Positions 26,301 to 36,456 are shown, numbered from the stretch's first letter. The stretch is DNA of 64,000 nucleotides from Bryopsis sp. KO-2023 (GCA_030272585.1 BSYQ01000004.1:4898001-4962000), one strand, 5' to 3'. The notes: a model not told the origin generated them from the letters alone. Translations and numbers: made by a program.

Positions 26301-28931
26301 CTTTTTCTTTGATGGGTTGAAATGCATTTTTTTTTGTTTCTTATTTTTTTGTTGTTGTCTGTGTTTTTGAACAGTTGAAATATCCACCCTCGATGAACCC
26401 AGAACTGCAAAAAGAGGCGGCGTACTTGGAGTCAATAATCTCCGAATTCTCTAAACCTCGGGAAGAACAGGTTGGGGCGTCTAGCAAGTGTTTTTTTGTT
26501 GTTTTTTGGTTTCTTTTTTTTGGGGGGGGAATTATGCCACTAAAACTACCAATTAATGTTATATTTTGTTTTATAGCAAAATGATGAACAAAAAGAAAAG
26601 AAAGAAAAAAGCGGTCGTTATAAAAAAAGTATTATTTAATCAAAGATGGAGGCGGTGAAGGTTACTTTAATCATTCCTGAATTTGTATATCAATCCATCT
26701 TCATAAAAAAAAATTCTTGGATATAAACCCTCCATTTTAAAATCGATATATATACATATATATATATTTTTTTTTATTATTTTTTTTATAGATGGTGCCC
26801 TCAATTTTGCCAACGTATCTGTTTTCATTTTTTTTTCTCCCCCATTTCAGGTGCCTGTCAAGGGTCCATCATCTGAGGATGTGAAAAAGCGTCTTGCAGG
26901 CATTCAAGACAAAATTAAGGAAATTGCTGGGGAAGCTGCTGCAGGAAAGGATGCTGAAGGTTCAGGTAATGAAGTGTTTTTTTAGTTTAAAAAAAAAATC
27001 ACCAATCATTTCATTTCATTCAGTTTCTCACATTTTTTTATTTTTTTTCCCAAATGATTGTTTCAAAAAAAAAACGCTGCATGTTGATCCTTTTTGCATA
27101 TTCTTTATTAATTTCTTGAGGGAATATACAAATACGAGCCATTTCCACGACTGGTTCTTAAATATGCATGGTGACTGCCTGGTTTTTTCTTTCCGTCTGT
27201 CTAAACTTCCAGCACCAAGTTTTCAACATCATTTTTTTTTTTTAATTATTTTTTTTTCAAACAGACTCAGAATTGGAGGAAATTTTCGAGGAGGAAGAAG
27301 AAGAGGGGGATGCCAACAACACCATGGAAATCCAAGATAATGAGGAGGAAGAGGCTGGGAAAGAAGAGTCGGAGGATGATGGAGGAGTCAAGCGATTGGA
27401 CGAAAAGGAGGCCGAGGGGGAAAGGGCAGCTGGAGCCACCGCCAACGTCGCAGCAGACGATGAGGCCGCTTTGTGTGCGAATCTTTTCAGAGGACTGGTG
27501 TTCTTTCTGGGGAGGGAATGCCCCATGGAGCCCTTGCTGTTTGTGATTAGGTATCGAGCAATCGAGAGGAAACCATAGCCCAGGGAGTTATTATTAATTT
27601 TGATTTTAATTTTAATTTAATTTTTCATTTTTTTGGGGGGGGGTGGGGGGGTGGGGGGGAAATATATATATATACATTTTTTGGGAAGAATTAGGAATTC
27701 TAGACCTTTTGGGATTTCAGCTTGCACCACGAAAATTCTGTTCCAAGCCAGCCGATTTTTTTAAAAGGATCAGGTTTCCTGAGTTTTTTTTTGTTTTTTT
27801 TTTTCTTTTTTCTTCCAGGGCATTCGGAGGAAAAGCGGGTTGGATGGGTGAGGGTTCTCCTCTTCAGCGGACCGACGATGCCATAACTCACGAAATTTGC
27901 GACAGGCCCACAGTCCAGGGAGGTCTCACTGACGGCCGGAATTACGTTCAGCCGCAATGGGTGTTCGATTCTTGCAATGCACGCGTGCTATTGCCGACGG
28001 AGCCCTACTCTCCAGGGAAAGCCCCCCCACCCCACTTATCACCATTTGTTAATGATGACGAGGAGGGTTACGTTCCAGATTATGCGAAAACCATCAGAAG
28101 CATTCAAGTAGGTGTCAATATTTATATATATTTTTTTCTCATGGGGAAAATCTCACATGGGTCGACTTTCCAAACGAATTTCATTGAGGGGGGGTCCCCG
28201 TGTAGCCTGTGCGCTGTGCAAAGGAGTGATTTGGGCTTACAGTAGAAAAAAATGTTGAACCCCAACAGGCCACAATACACTATCTTGTGCTAAGTATTCT
28301 TTTTTCCAGGGAGGCCGATAAAAACAATGACACTAGCACTGACGCAGAAACTGCAGGCAAACATAAGAAAAAAAAAGGAAGGAAAAATCGAAATGTTGAG
28401 AGTATTTTCCATATTTACCTGCCCGTATCAGAGAGATTCTCCTGAGCAATTCTTTTATGCTTTTCCCTGTAGGAGGCTGCAAATATGGTGCGCCAAACGG
28501 TGGCTGGACCTACCGACCAGGAGCTAGGGGATGATGGAGACTTGGAGCTGGAAGAATTGACAGAAATCGAAAAGGCGGAGGCCCAAGAAAAAGCTTACCT
28601 GGAGGAACTGGCCCAGGAAATCACCCCCACCGAAAAAGAAAAACCGCCCAGCAGCAGCAGCAGCGGGGTTGCTTTAGAGGAGGGAGAACAGGCTGTGATG
28701 CACGGGGACGGTGGAAAGAAATCGCCAAAAAAGAGCAAGAAGAAGAAGGGGAAAAAGAGGTCTGCGAAGGAGGTGGCAGAAGAGTCCAGGGCCATGAACG
28801 AGATTATGATTCCGAGGAAGCACCGACATATGTACAATGTGGTGAAAAGCGGGGAAGAGGAGCACGCGGCCAAAGTCCAGAAACTCAGCAAGAAACGGGA
28901 TGCACTCAAAAAAAAGGGCAGGAAAGCCTAG
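23335..28931 (+). CDS. PES1: pescadillo, 60S ribosome biogenesis factor
   Basis: Eleven exons (23335-23384, 23461-23532, 24078-24206, 24609-24728, 25226-25442, 25875-26030, 26375-26470, 26851-26965, 27265-27550, 27819-28107, 28473-28931) give 662 residues. Pescadillo is a core part of the nucleolar PeBoW complex (PES1-BOP1-WDR12) needed for 27S pre-rRNA processing. The N-terminal domain is clear: [55 protein letters not shown] domain fills exon 10 (about 414-510, AFGGKAGW ... [13 protein letters not shown]). Exon 9 is Glu-rich, and the C-terminus has Lys-rich nuclear signals ([11 protein letters not shown]). Phrases such as [12 protein letters not shown] look plant-like. The 76-base first intron (GTTTTT...ACGAG) is the weakest part. 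All other joins keep phase and homology. Confidence 0.93.
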
Positions 28932-30224
28932 TGGAGCGGTGGTTACGTTCTCCTGCACCAGGACTGGTGTCGGAAGTGGGGGGGGGAGGGGGGCAGAGTT
29001 TCGAGGGTGTTTTCTGGCGGGGGGATGCTTCTTGTTCGTGAGTGATTGGGGGCAGCAGGTCTCGATTCTGTGCATCATTGTAGTTTGGCAGTTGTGATAG
29101 TCGTTGGAATGTAAGGATGAACCTTTTGACATTCGCAGGCACACGCCTATTGTTGAGCCATTTTAGTAGTGATACTTGTCTGGTGGTTTCCATTGATCAG
29201 AAAATGAGAAAACGTTTTGAACATCTGAGCCATGAGATGCTTTGCCGAAATTATGTCTCCCCACCAGAGGACGGTGCAAATATCGACAGGAAGAGATGGG
29301 AGAAAAGTGGTCTGTCCCCTTTGGTGGTGGGCTGGTGAAGAAGTATCGAACAGGTGCCCTTCGTACCGAATATCCCTGCAGCTCGAGCCACAGAACCTTT
29401 CTTGAAAGTTCTCAACAATGAAACCGTAACTGGGGTGTGGGTCTTTTTGGGATGCTCAGGTGCTCAGTACCATTTATATCACTTTCAATTGGATGGGAAA
29501 CCTGAGTATAAACCGGCTGAAGATGAGCAGTGAGAATAACATTGCAGGAGCTTCTGTGCAAACAGAAAAGTTTGTGTGAATGGATGTGTGTGTTATCTGA
29601 TCGTGTCAGTACTTTTTATGTTGGGAGTTTTTCGTTTGAAATCGTCTGTCGTGATCGTTCTATGTTCTCGAGCCACTCCAGTGGACCACAGAGAGCAAAC
29701 AGGATCCAACCTTTGTCAAGAGAGAGTTACTTAAGTTGTTTGGAGGGAGCTGAAACCAGGAATTGGATTCGATAAATTGTGAAATGTGGATAAAACCTTG
29801 TTCTTGATCGATGCTGTAGAGACGGCCACTCTGTTGTTCTGTTTTTGTGGGGTGACCGGCTCTGCCAGCATGAATTGTATTGTTTGCGTCCATTTCCTGT
29901 TCCAATTGGATTTGAACAATAACAAGCTTGTGATTGCCAGGGAGGTCCCCGTGGAGCAGCATTGAGATCAACAAATTGCATCCTTATGGTACCAAGGGGC
30001 CCACACAGCTGTTTGTTGGCTCCATCAGTAGAGGTTGAAAAAGTGAAAGTGACATCCACTGGGACAGTGTTTTCCAATGGAACATGGGCATTCGAATGGC
30101 ATGCGAGTCCAGATTCCATTTCTTATTCCAAAAAGTTCCAGTATTGATTGTATTGCATTAATAAGTATGTACGACTCTCTCTATCTCGGTAAAATATCTT
30201 GTGTTTACATTGTGACAATGTAGT
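28932..30224. other. intergenic region
   Basis: No gene is supported. A minus-strand open stretch near 29730-30119 (including TFTFSTSTDGANKQLCGPLG) has a secreted-protein look, but it has no recognised domain and no splice support. Confidence 0.5.
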
Positions 30225-30478
30225 CCACCAAACTTCCACCCAAACAAAAGTCGACCAACTGCTTTTCGGCTTAAGTAACCTAACTCCCACCTCGATATGA
30301 GTCGCCCGACGAGCGACATGAGCTACCCAACTGTTGTTCGGTCTAAGTCATCCAGCTCTCACCTCAACATGAATCTCCCAACTTCCACCCCAACAAAATT
30401 CACCCAACTGTTTTTCGACTTAAGTCACCTAACCCCCACCTCGGCATGAGCCCCCTATATTTTTATCAACGTAAGTTA
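30225..30478. repeat. degenerate tandem repeat, about 75-bp period
   Basis: Roughly three diverged units share blocks such as AACTTCCACCC, CCCAACTG...TTCGGCTTAAGT and CCCACCTCG.CATGAG. They lie just beyond the 3' end of sulfotransferase copy 2. Confidence 0.7.
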
Positions 30479-30566
30479 CTCGACTCGAAAGTATGCAAAG
30501 CCGGAAATGACTTTTAAACAACTTAAAAACCGATTTAAAATGGAGCGAGATTTGGGATGCATATTA

Positions 30567-30614
30567 AAAAATAAAATAAAATAAAATAAAATAAAATAAA
30601 ATAAATAAACAAAG
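30567..30614. repeat. (AAAAT)n microsatellite
   Basis: About eight near-perfect AAAAT units lie between the tandem repeat and the end of sulfotransferase copy 2. Confidence 0.9.
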
Positions 30615-30638
30615 GTGTATTTTTCTAGGGGGTGCAAA

Positions 30639-31956
30639 TCACGTACTACTCAAATTCAGATAGGTGCTTATGTCTCGACTCCACCCAAACTCCTCGAATG
30701 CCACAAAATCCATCTCATATATTCGAAACACTTTATTTAAAATCTCAGGGGTATAATATTGCTGCACTTTTTCGTCTCGCTCCACGCTGACAGTAGCCGG
30801 CCTGATGTTAGACGTAACCAGCTTCACGTTTTCCATTTCAGCGAAAATCGGTGCAGTTCCATTGGGTCCCCATCCGGATGCCCCCATGTCTTCCCAAAGA
30901 TCAACGGATTCCAAAAACTCTTTCATCCCTTTTTCACGTTCCTCGAAATCCAAAAACTTGGTGTAGGAGACCGTGTCCGTCTCACATAGCAGCGATTGCG
31001 GCCTGAAATGTTTGTCAAGAGATTGCTGTGGAACGGACCCGATAATGTCGACAAATTCCTCAAACGTGGGGGGCTCCGCAACCTTGTCTTCCTCCCAACT
31101 GCCTTCGGGCAGCAGACTGTATTTTCGAACGCTGACCATTTTGTTCAGATATCCTGACAACACCCGATCCACCGGATTTCTGACCATTGCCAGTTTGATG
31201 AAGTTTGGATTTTCCAGGTCGGCATTTCGGATCTCTTCCCGATGTCTGTTTCGAATCTCTTGCATAACTCTGCTGCTCCAGTTGGGATCCCCGTTCATTC
31301 TTTTGACCAGCATCAACATGACTGTGCTAGCAACTTTGGGGACCACACACACCACCATAGATTTTTCTGCGGCATAAACAAGGTGATGATTGAAGTGGGT
31401 GCGCTGCAAATGCAATGGCTGCGTCCATTCTGTTTGAATTCACACAGAAAAAAAACTGTGAGAACGAATCAGCAAAAAAGAACAGCTCATTCAACCAGCC
31501 AAAAATATATTCTTTCGAAGATGTTGCAAAGAAAAACTGGCAAATGGGGGTTTCTCATTCCAGTATTTTTTTTTCTACGTCCAATTTAAATGAAGACTGA
31601 TGATATTCACATGCTCGCTCCAAATATGACTTAGCAACACTGAATTCTTGATGTGCTATGCCGTGTACTGGAATGTATTCGTTTAAACAAATGTACTGAA
31701 ACTTCCCCCCAAAAAAAAATAATTGTAGCATTCAAAATAATGACCAGGTGTTTCATCCGTAATATCATAGTCTAGATTTCTGTTTCTTTCTCTTGGAGGG
31801 GGGAGGGGGGAATAAAATATTTTTATTCAAAAGAGTACCTTGAATATCATCCTGGGGATACCACATATAAATAGAAGCCAACGCTAGAGTAGCCGCCACC
31901 AATGCAATCTCTTTGCTGTAGCTACAGCTGAACCTCTCTTCAACATTGTTCTGTAT
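30639..31956 (-). pseudogene. sulfotransferase copy 2, start codon lost
   Basis: Exons 31956-31839 and 31429-30639 correspond to the two exons of copy 1, with the same splice sites. Exon 2 has the same length (791 bp) and keeps VPKVAST and MVRNPVDRVLSGY. The start codon used in copies 1 and 3 reads ATA here (31956-31954), and no ATG lies between it and the membrane anchor. Exon 1 also has a 6-bp insertion in the cytosolic tail. The frame stays open upstream through the repeat region to about 32331, so a longer start in what is leader DNA in the other copies is possible. Otherwise it is a recent pseudogene. The intact body argues for very recent loss or an alternative start. The retroelement sits about 640 bp upstream. 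Confidence 0.7.
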
Positions 31957-32241
31957 TTCAAGAAAGGACAAAAAAAAATAATTCGCAGGGAAAAGAACCA
32001 CAATCGCTGACACGATCGACGATGATCGGGTTTCACCTAAGATTCTGCCATTAATTGGGACTAAAACGTAGAAAACAAATTGGGGGGCCATTTTTTTTTT
32101 AACTATTATTATGAGGGGAGTGCTCAGAAAAACAAGACCAATCAAAACACAATTTTTGTTTCGTTTTTCTTTCTGGGTCCACAATATCTTAGGGGGGCTA
32201 CAGCGTCTTCTGGGGGGGGGCACCCTGGCTACATCTGCGCC

Positions 32242-32280
<39 letters not shown>

Positions 32281-32592
32281 AACTCTGACGGAGTTCCATT
32301 CTGCCTCAAAGCGGTTTAAACCGTTTTGCATCCGGAAATTTCCTCAAGCCCGACCCCCCCTCCCTCCCCGAGGGACCCCCCTGGCTGCGCCTGTGCCAGT
32401 AACGCACACGAGATCCGACGGAGTTTCACTCTGCGTCAAGACGGTTTCCAGAAGCAATGCACACCTGATCGCCGCTCGTCATGCCGAATCCCACGAACTC
32501 GGGGTTCCTTCCAGACCCTGTCAAAACTCTGACGAAAAGTTGGCACGCCGCCTACCTAAGACATTGGACGGTATATGACCTGCAGAGGAATG
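31957..32592 (-). repeat. upstream part of sulfotransferase segment, copy 2
   Basis: This is homologous to the roughly 700 bp upstream of copies 1 and 3. About 110 bp (a block around the ...GACGGAGTT..CACTCTGC.TCAA motif) is present twice, near 32215-32330 and 32370-32480. In one of them the short ACGCACAC is expanded to an (AC)n run at about 32245-32276. Homology resumes beyond the retroelement at 36462. Confidence 0.7.
32245..32276. repeat. (AC)16-type microsatellite
   Basis: This run of AC dinucleotides replaces the short ACGCACAC seen at the same place in the related copies. Confidence 0.9.
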
Positions 32593-32597
32593 TGACT
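32593..32597 (+). repeat. 5-bp target duplication, left
   Basis: TGACT precedes the TG of the left LTR and recurs at 36457-36461. The related unoccupied site in copy 3 (near 40790) has TGACTCGTGACTC uninterrupted. Confidence 0.8.
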
Positions 32598-32760
32598 TGT
32601 TTCCTACTTCGAGGTTCCATGCACCGAGGAAGTCTTGGGGACTGATTGAATAGACGTTTGGTACGTGTATGCGAGTGTATGGGATCCGTTCGAACTATAA
32701 CTTGGCAGGGTATCGTTGTTTGTATGTCTTATTCTGTAACTCTTTTTCCTGGAACATCGT
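32598..32760 (+). repeat. left LTR
   Basis: Identical to 36282-36444 by eye. It ends in GGAACATCGT and is followed at once by TGGTTTCGGAGCC. That begins with TGG as a tRNA primer-binding site would, but the tRNA was not identified. It lacks the last 12 bp found at the end of the right LTR. Confidence 0.88.
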
Positions 32761-32775
32761 TGGTTTCGGAGCCAA

Positions 32776-34734
32776 ATGGGTGAACCAAGCAAACGACGTG
32801 TCTATACCAAATGGACCCAAGAGGTTCAGCGATGGCTTCTTCCGTATGTGGAGTATATGGAATCGCAATTGCCGGCACGGCTCAAGTTATTGTTGAGTTA
32901 CTGCGATCCACAAGCTACTGGAACGAAACCTGTGTTTCAAGCTGTGGCAGTGATTTTGGAAAAGGACGCGCAGGCACTTAAAGATGGGTATTATTCGGCA
33001 GCTGCGGCCATTACAGTTGCGAATATTGCCGCCAATATGAATGCGCATCGGTGGGGTGCGTTGAAAAAGGAATTGGAACGACTTTTGCCAGCACAGGGCG
33101 CGCAGGATTCGGAAGTTGTCTTGGGACTTTTACAGAAAGAGACAACGGAATCATGGTTGGATTTCGTTGCTCGTTTTCGTGGCAAAGCTCTGGATTTTGG
33201 TACGTTTGCACCCGACGACCGGCGTCAAGCACAGATATTTTTCCGTAAACTTCCAAGGGAAATGCAAAACAGTTTTGCTATGCTGAAGTTTGAGTGCAAT
33301 ATGGGTGTTCTGGAAACTCGAATTCGGAATTGGAATGATTGGATGTCTTTGGCCAAGAGTGTGGAAAAAAAGAAACAGGAGCAAAATGAGGATCCAAAGA
33401 AGGAGGTGCCTGGTGATCCAATGGAATTGGGAGTTGTGAGTGACGAAAATGAAAATCTTCGATTTGGGAATTTTCCACGGGACATGGAGAATTCTACTGA
33501 TTGGTTCAAGACAATGAGAGAGGTTCCAATCAGTGCATTGAAGCGATATGTTGGTGATTTGTGTCGCAAAGATACCAGATTCAAAGGGTATATTCAATGG
33601 TTGAGCAGAAACACGTCTACTGGATTCTCCAACCGAAATAGGAGAACAGGTGGCGGGAGGAATACACCGATTCGAACAGTTCATTTTCCTGACGAAGACG
33701 TCAACCAGTTCAATGTGTTGGAGGAAGAAGAATTATATCAGCCTGTGGAGCAAGTGCACTTGATTCGCACATCTGAGCCATTTAAAGAAAAAAAATCGGA
33801 TAGCCCAAGGAATGTGGGAGTTCCAAAGAAGACGGACAGTCCAAGGAATATGGGAGCTCCAAAGAAGTCTTCAAAGCAGGACACATATAAGGAGGCTTTG
33901 TTGAAGACACCATCTGCATCTGGTGATTCAAATGGGGTAATGAATGCATCCACATCTGGGAACTCAAATGGAGTGTTATGCGTAAAAATCACATTGACTT
34001 CATCATCCATGATTTCTCAAGATTGCTTTGCTTTGATTGATACTGGTGCGGGCGTTAGCATCATATCATCAAATCTTGCGGAACGATTGAATTGCAAGCC
34101 AGAGGGTGAGAAGATTTCTATCAACATTGCGGATGGTCGGTCGATCAACACGCTTGGACAGACTCCAGAAATTCGGATTGATGCTGAAGGAAAATCTGTT
34201 CGATCCAAGTTTCACATATTACCTGATCCAGGGTATGATATCTTATTGGGCATTCCAGATCTCAGGAAGCTCAATGCAATCATCGATGTGAATAGAAGGA
34301 TGGTTACATTGGGATCTGGGAAAAAAATGGCTTGTATGACCAGCAGTTTGCCAAGAGGAGCCATCATTCCTCAGGCACCAATGAAGGTGCAAAAACAGAT
34401 GGAGTTTCAAGTGTCAAAGTCGCATCTGAAGATAAAGCAAGTGGACACTCAAACTTTCCTCCTTCCATTGGGTAGGAATGTGGTTATTGGACCGGGAAAG
34501 ATTGCTACCATATGGACTCCTTGGATGTGTACGGTTCCAGTGGATTTGCATGCCATTGTTCCTCATCTCCCGAATTTACATATTAGCTCGGGTTGGACCA
34601 AAGCACGACAATATGTGCGGATTCAAATTGCCAATTGGAGCACTATTCCAGTGCAAATACCATCAAGCTTTGCAGTAGCAACATTTCAGAGCCCTGCTGG
34701 AGTTTCTGTGAATGGGAAAACCGTGGGAAACTGA
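32776..34734 (+). CDS. retroelement Gag-protease polyprotein
   Basis: 652 codons starting 15 bases after the left LTR. Residues about 1-200 form a helical Gag-like region (EVQRWLLPYVEYM, WLDFVARFRGKAL, FFRKLPREMQ); no CCHC zinc knuckle is seen. Residues about 300-380 are a Ser/Pro/Lys-rich linker with a short repeat (DSPRN.G.PKK). The aspartic protease follows, with active site ALIDTGAGVSII and flap/partner motif YDILLGIPDL. A beta-rich tail (VVIGPGKIATIWTPW) resembles the domain often found between protease and reverse transcriptase in Gypsy-type elements. The frame ends just after the heptamer G-GGA-AAC. Confidence 0.85.
   Translation: MGEPSKRRVYTKWTQEVQRWLLPYVEYMESQLPARLKLLLSYCDPQATGTKPVFQAVAVILEKDAQALKDGYYSAAAAITVANIAANMNAHRWGALKKELERLLPAQGAQDSEVVLGLLQKETTESWLDFVARFRGKALDFGTFAPDDRRQAQIFFRKLPREMQNSFAMLKFECNMGVLETRIRNWNDWMSLAKSVEKKKQEQNEDPKKEVPGDPMELGVVSDENENLRFGNFPRDMENSTDWFKTMREVPISALKRYVGDLCRKDTRFKGYIQWLSRNTSTGFSNRNRRTGGGRNTPIRTVHFPDEDVNQFNVLEEEELYQPVEQVHLIRTSEPFKEKKSDSPRNVGVPKKTDSPRNMGAPKKSSKQDTYKEALLKTPSASGDSNGVMNASTSGNSNGVLCVKITLTSSSMISQDCFALIDTGAGVSIISSNLAERLNCKPEGEKISINIADGRSINTLGQTPEIRIDAEGKSVRSKFHILPDPGYDILLGIPDLRKLNAIIDVNRRMVTLGSGKKMACMTSSLPRGAIIPQAPMKVQKQMEFQVSKSHLKIKQVDTQTFLLPLGRNVVIGPGKIATIWTPWMCTVPVDLHAIVPHLPNLHISSGWTKARQYVRIQIANWSTIPVQIPSSFAVATFQSPAGVSVNGKTVGN
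34725..34731 (+). other. -1 ribosomal frameshift heptamer
   Basis: GGGAAAC is phased G-GGA-AAC in the Gag-protease frame, directly before its TGA stop. This is a classical slippery heptamer of retroviral -1 sites. The pol frame continues in -1 with LISPEWRLS. A small hairpin (CAGTC/GACTG, 34760-34772) lies 28 bases downstream, farther than the usual 5-9 base spacing, so the stimulating structure is not settled. Confidence 0.75.
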
Positions 34735-36218
34735 TCTCGCCCGAGTGGAGATTGAGCGTCAGTCGACGACTGGATTTGGAATTGGAAGTAAAACGACTAC
34801 AAGATGATTACCCCACTGTATTTGGGGATTTGATCCGACCTGATCAAACAAAGATGCGAGATATTCCAGTTAAGTTTGATGAATGTCATTTTGTAAAAGA
34901 CATTCCGTTCACAAATTATATACCTAAGGCAGTGGAAGATACAAAACTTTCTACAGAACAAGTTGAGACATGGTTAGATGGAGAAATCTCTAAGGGTTTT
35001 ATCAGAGAAATAACTGACAAAGATGATCCATCTCGTTTTTTTTGGAATACGGCACAAATTACATGGTGTCCCAGACGGGCTGGGCCAAGGCCCATTATTG
35101 ACTTTAGGAGATTAAACAGTTTATCATCAGTTGAGAAACAACCTGGGTCATTGGATATCCGTGATGTTTTACAAAATATTCCTTCTCAATGGCGTTATTT
35201 TATAACTGCTGACATTAGTAAGGCTTATGATAAAGTCTTATTAGAACCCAGTCTCCAGAAGTTATGTGCTTTTCGTGTTCGAAATCGTGGTTTTATTCGT
35301 TTAACAATGCCCCATGGTGTTTCGTGGGCACCCAGGATTTTTCAGAATCGTATGAGGTATATGTTTCAAAATCTGAATGGAGTCATCTATTTAGATGATT
35401 TACTTACAGGCGGGTCTACAGTGCAGGAAGCAATTACGAATTTTCAATATATTTGTGATCGGGCTAAGAAGTTTGGATTGCAAATTTCTCCAAAAAAGGT
35501 TACCTGTGGTGAAAGTGTGGAGTTTCTTGGTTATTATATCCGTCATAATTCTGTTTTTCCAGTTATTGATGAACAAGCTATTGATGATACTGTGAATGAA
35601 TTGGTTCGACGTCAAGATAAAAGACTTGTTTTAAGGCTTCGAGGGTTGCTCAATAGATTAAGGATTCATCATTGGCAACCTAAAGCATCAGAATTTTTAG
35701 ATGTGGCTTCCAGCATTTCCAATATGAAGCAATATATAAAATGGTTGCTCAAATCAGCTTTAGTTTTGAATAGGACACATAAGTATTCTCGACTCCGAAG
35801 ATTGTATGTTGATTGGGCTTCAGAAAAATGGTTTGCAAAGGAACGAATAGGGTTTCTTCTTACTGATGAACAGAATAGGCCTATATGGATGGGTAGTCAT
35901 CAGTTAAAAGGGTTTCATTCATCTGTACATGGTGAATTATTGGCAGTTCAAGAAGCAGTGAAAAAAATTCCTCCTTCTATTTTACAAGGAGACAGTATTG
36001 CCGTGTTTAGTGATAATTTCACAGCAGTGAAATTAATGCAAATGTTTTTAGATTCTGATCATTGGCAGAATATGGGAAAAAAACTAGATGTTCGAATCTG
36101 TCGCATCATTACGGGAATTAATGAGATTTTTGATGCTTTGGGTTTTAGGAAGGTACATTTTTCTCACATTCAGAGTTATGACAATCATGTGGCTGATCTT
36201 CTTAGTCGCTGGGGTTAA
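34731..36218 (+). CDS. retroelement reverse transcriptase-RNase H
   Basis: Read by -1 frameshift from Gag-protease. The open frame begins further upstream, in the overlap, at 34593. Reverse transcriptase motifs appear in order: RPIIDFRRLN, FITADISKAYDKV, LTMPHGVSWAP, IYLDDLL (the catalytic YLDD box), QISPKKVTC and EFLGYYI. RNase H follows, with acidic residues in YVDWASEKW, SVHGELLAVQEAV, AVFSDNFTAV and NHVADLLSRWG. The frame stops there, where Gypsy-type elements would continue into integrase. YLDD and the short connection resemble Gypsy/DIRS relatives, but the subgroup needs a tree. Confidence 0.85.
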   Translation: MISPEWRLSVSRRLDLELEVKRLQDDYPTVFGDLIRPDQTKMRDIPVKFDECHFVKDIPFTNYIPKAVEDTKLSTEQVETWLDGEISKGFIREITDKDDPSRFFWNTAQITWCPRRAGPRPIIDFRRLNSLSSVEKQPGSLDIRDVLQNIPSQWRYFITADISKAYDKVLLEPSLQKLCAFRVRNRGFIRLTMPHGVSWAPRIFQNRMRYMFQNLNGVIYLDDLLTGGSTVQEAITNFQYICDRAKKFGLQISPKKVTCGESVEFLGYYIRHNSVFPVIDEQAIDDTVNELVRRQDKRLVLRLRGLLNRLRIHHWQPKASEFLDVASSISNMKQYIKWLLKSALVLNRTHKYSRLRRLYVDWASEKWFAKERIGFLLTDEQNRPIWMGSHQLKGFHSSVHGELLAVQEAVKKIPPSILQGDSIAVFSDNFTAVKLMQMFLDSDHWQNMGKKLDVRICRIITGINEIFDALGFRKVHFSHIQSYDNHVADLLSRWG

Positions 36219-36268
36219 AAACAAACAATACATATATTTCGGAGTTTGCATTTAGTGGAAACGAGGTG

Positions 36269-36279
36269 GGACTGAAACA
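36269..36279 (+). repeat. 11-bp repeat before right LTR (B1)
   Basis: GGACTGAAACA lies two bases before the right LTR, inside a purine-rich stretch that may be the polypurine tract. It recurs at 36446-36456 as the extreme end of the element. Confidence 0.85.
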
Positions 36280-36281
36280 GT

Positions 36282-36456
36282 TGTTTCCTACTTCGAGGTT
36301 CCATGCACCGAGGAAGTCTTGGGGACTGATTGAATAGACGTTTGGTACGTGTATGCGAGTGTATGGGATCCGTTCGAACTATAACTTGGCAGGGTATCGT
36401 TGTTTGTATGTCTTATTCTGTAACTCTTTTTCCTGGAACATCGTAGGACTGAAACA
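36282..36456 (+). repeat. right LTR with 12-bp extension
   Basis: TGTTTCC... matches the left LTR over 163 bp and then continues AGGACTGAAACA to the end of the element. The extension is not host DNA, because it lies left of the TGACT target duplication and is absent from related host copies. Confidence 0.85.

Larger units (their letters stand above)
32598..36456 (+). mobile_element. compact LTR-type retroelement without integrase
   Basis: A 3.86-kb element with ends TG...CA and a perfect 5-bp target duplication, inserted in the upstream DNA of sulfotransferase copy 2 in the opposite direction. Its order is left LTR, Gag-protease frame, -1 overlapping reverse transcriptase-RNase H frame, right LTR. 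Only about 60 bases lie between the RNase H stop and the right LTR, so no integrase or tyrosine recombinase is encoded. The shared 163 bp of the LTRs are identical by eye, which implies recent insertion. Both frames are open, so the element may still be mobile if integrase is supplied in trans. The right LTR is 12 bp longer than the left (see the findings). The pol part is more AT-rich than the gag part. Confidence 0.88.

Noticed and set aside
32598-36456. reading the element as a DIRS/Ngaro-type tyrosine-recombinase retroelement
   Set aside because: The repeat layout is similar, but the aspartic protease, TG...CA ends and 5-bp target duplication argue for an LTR-type element. No recombinase frame exists.
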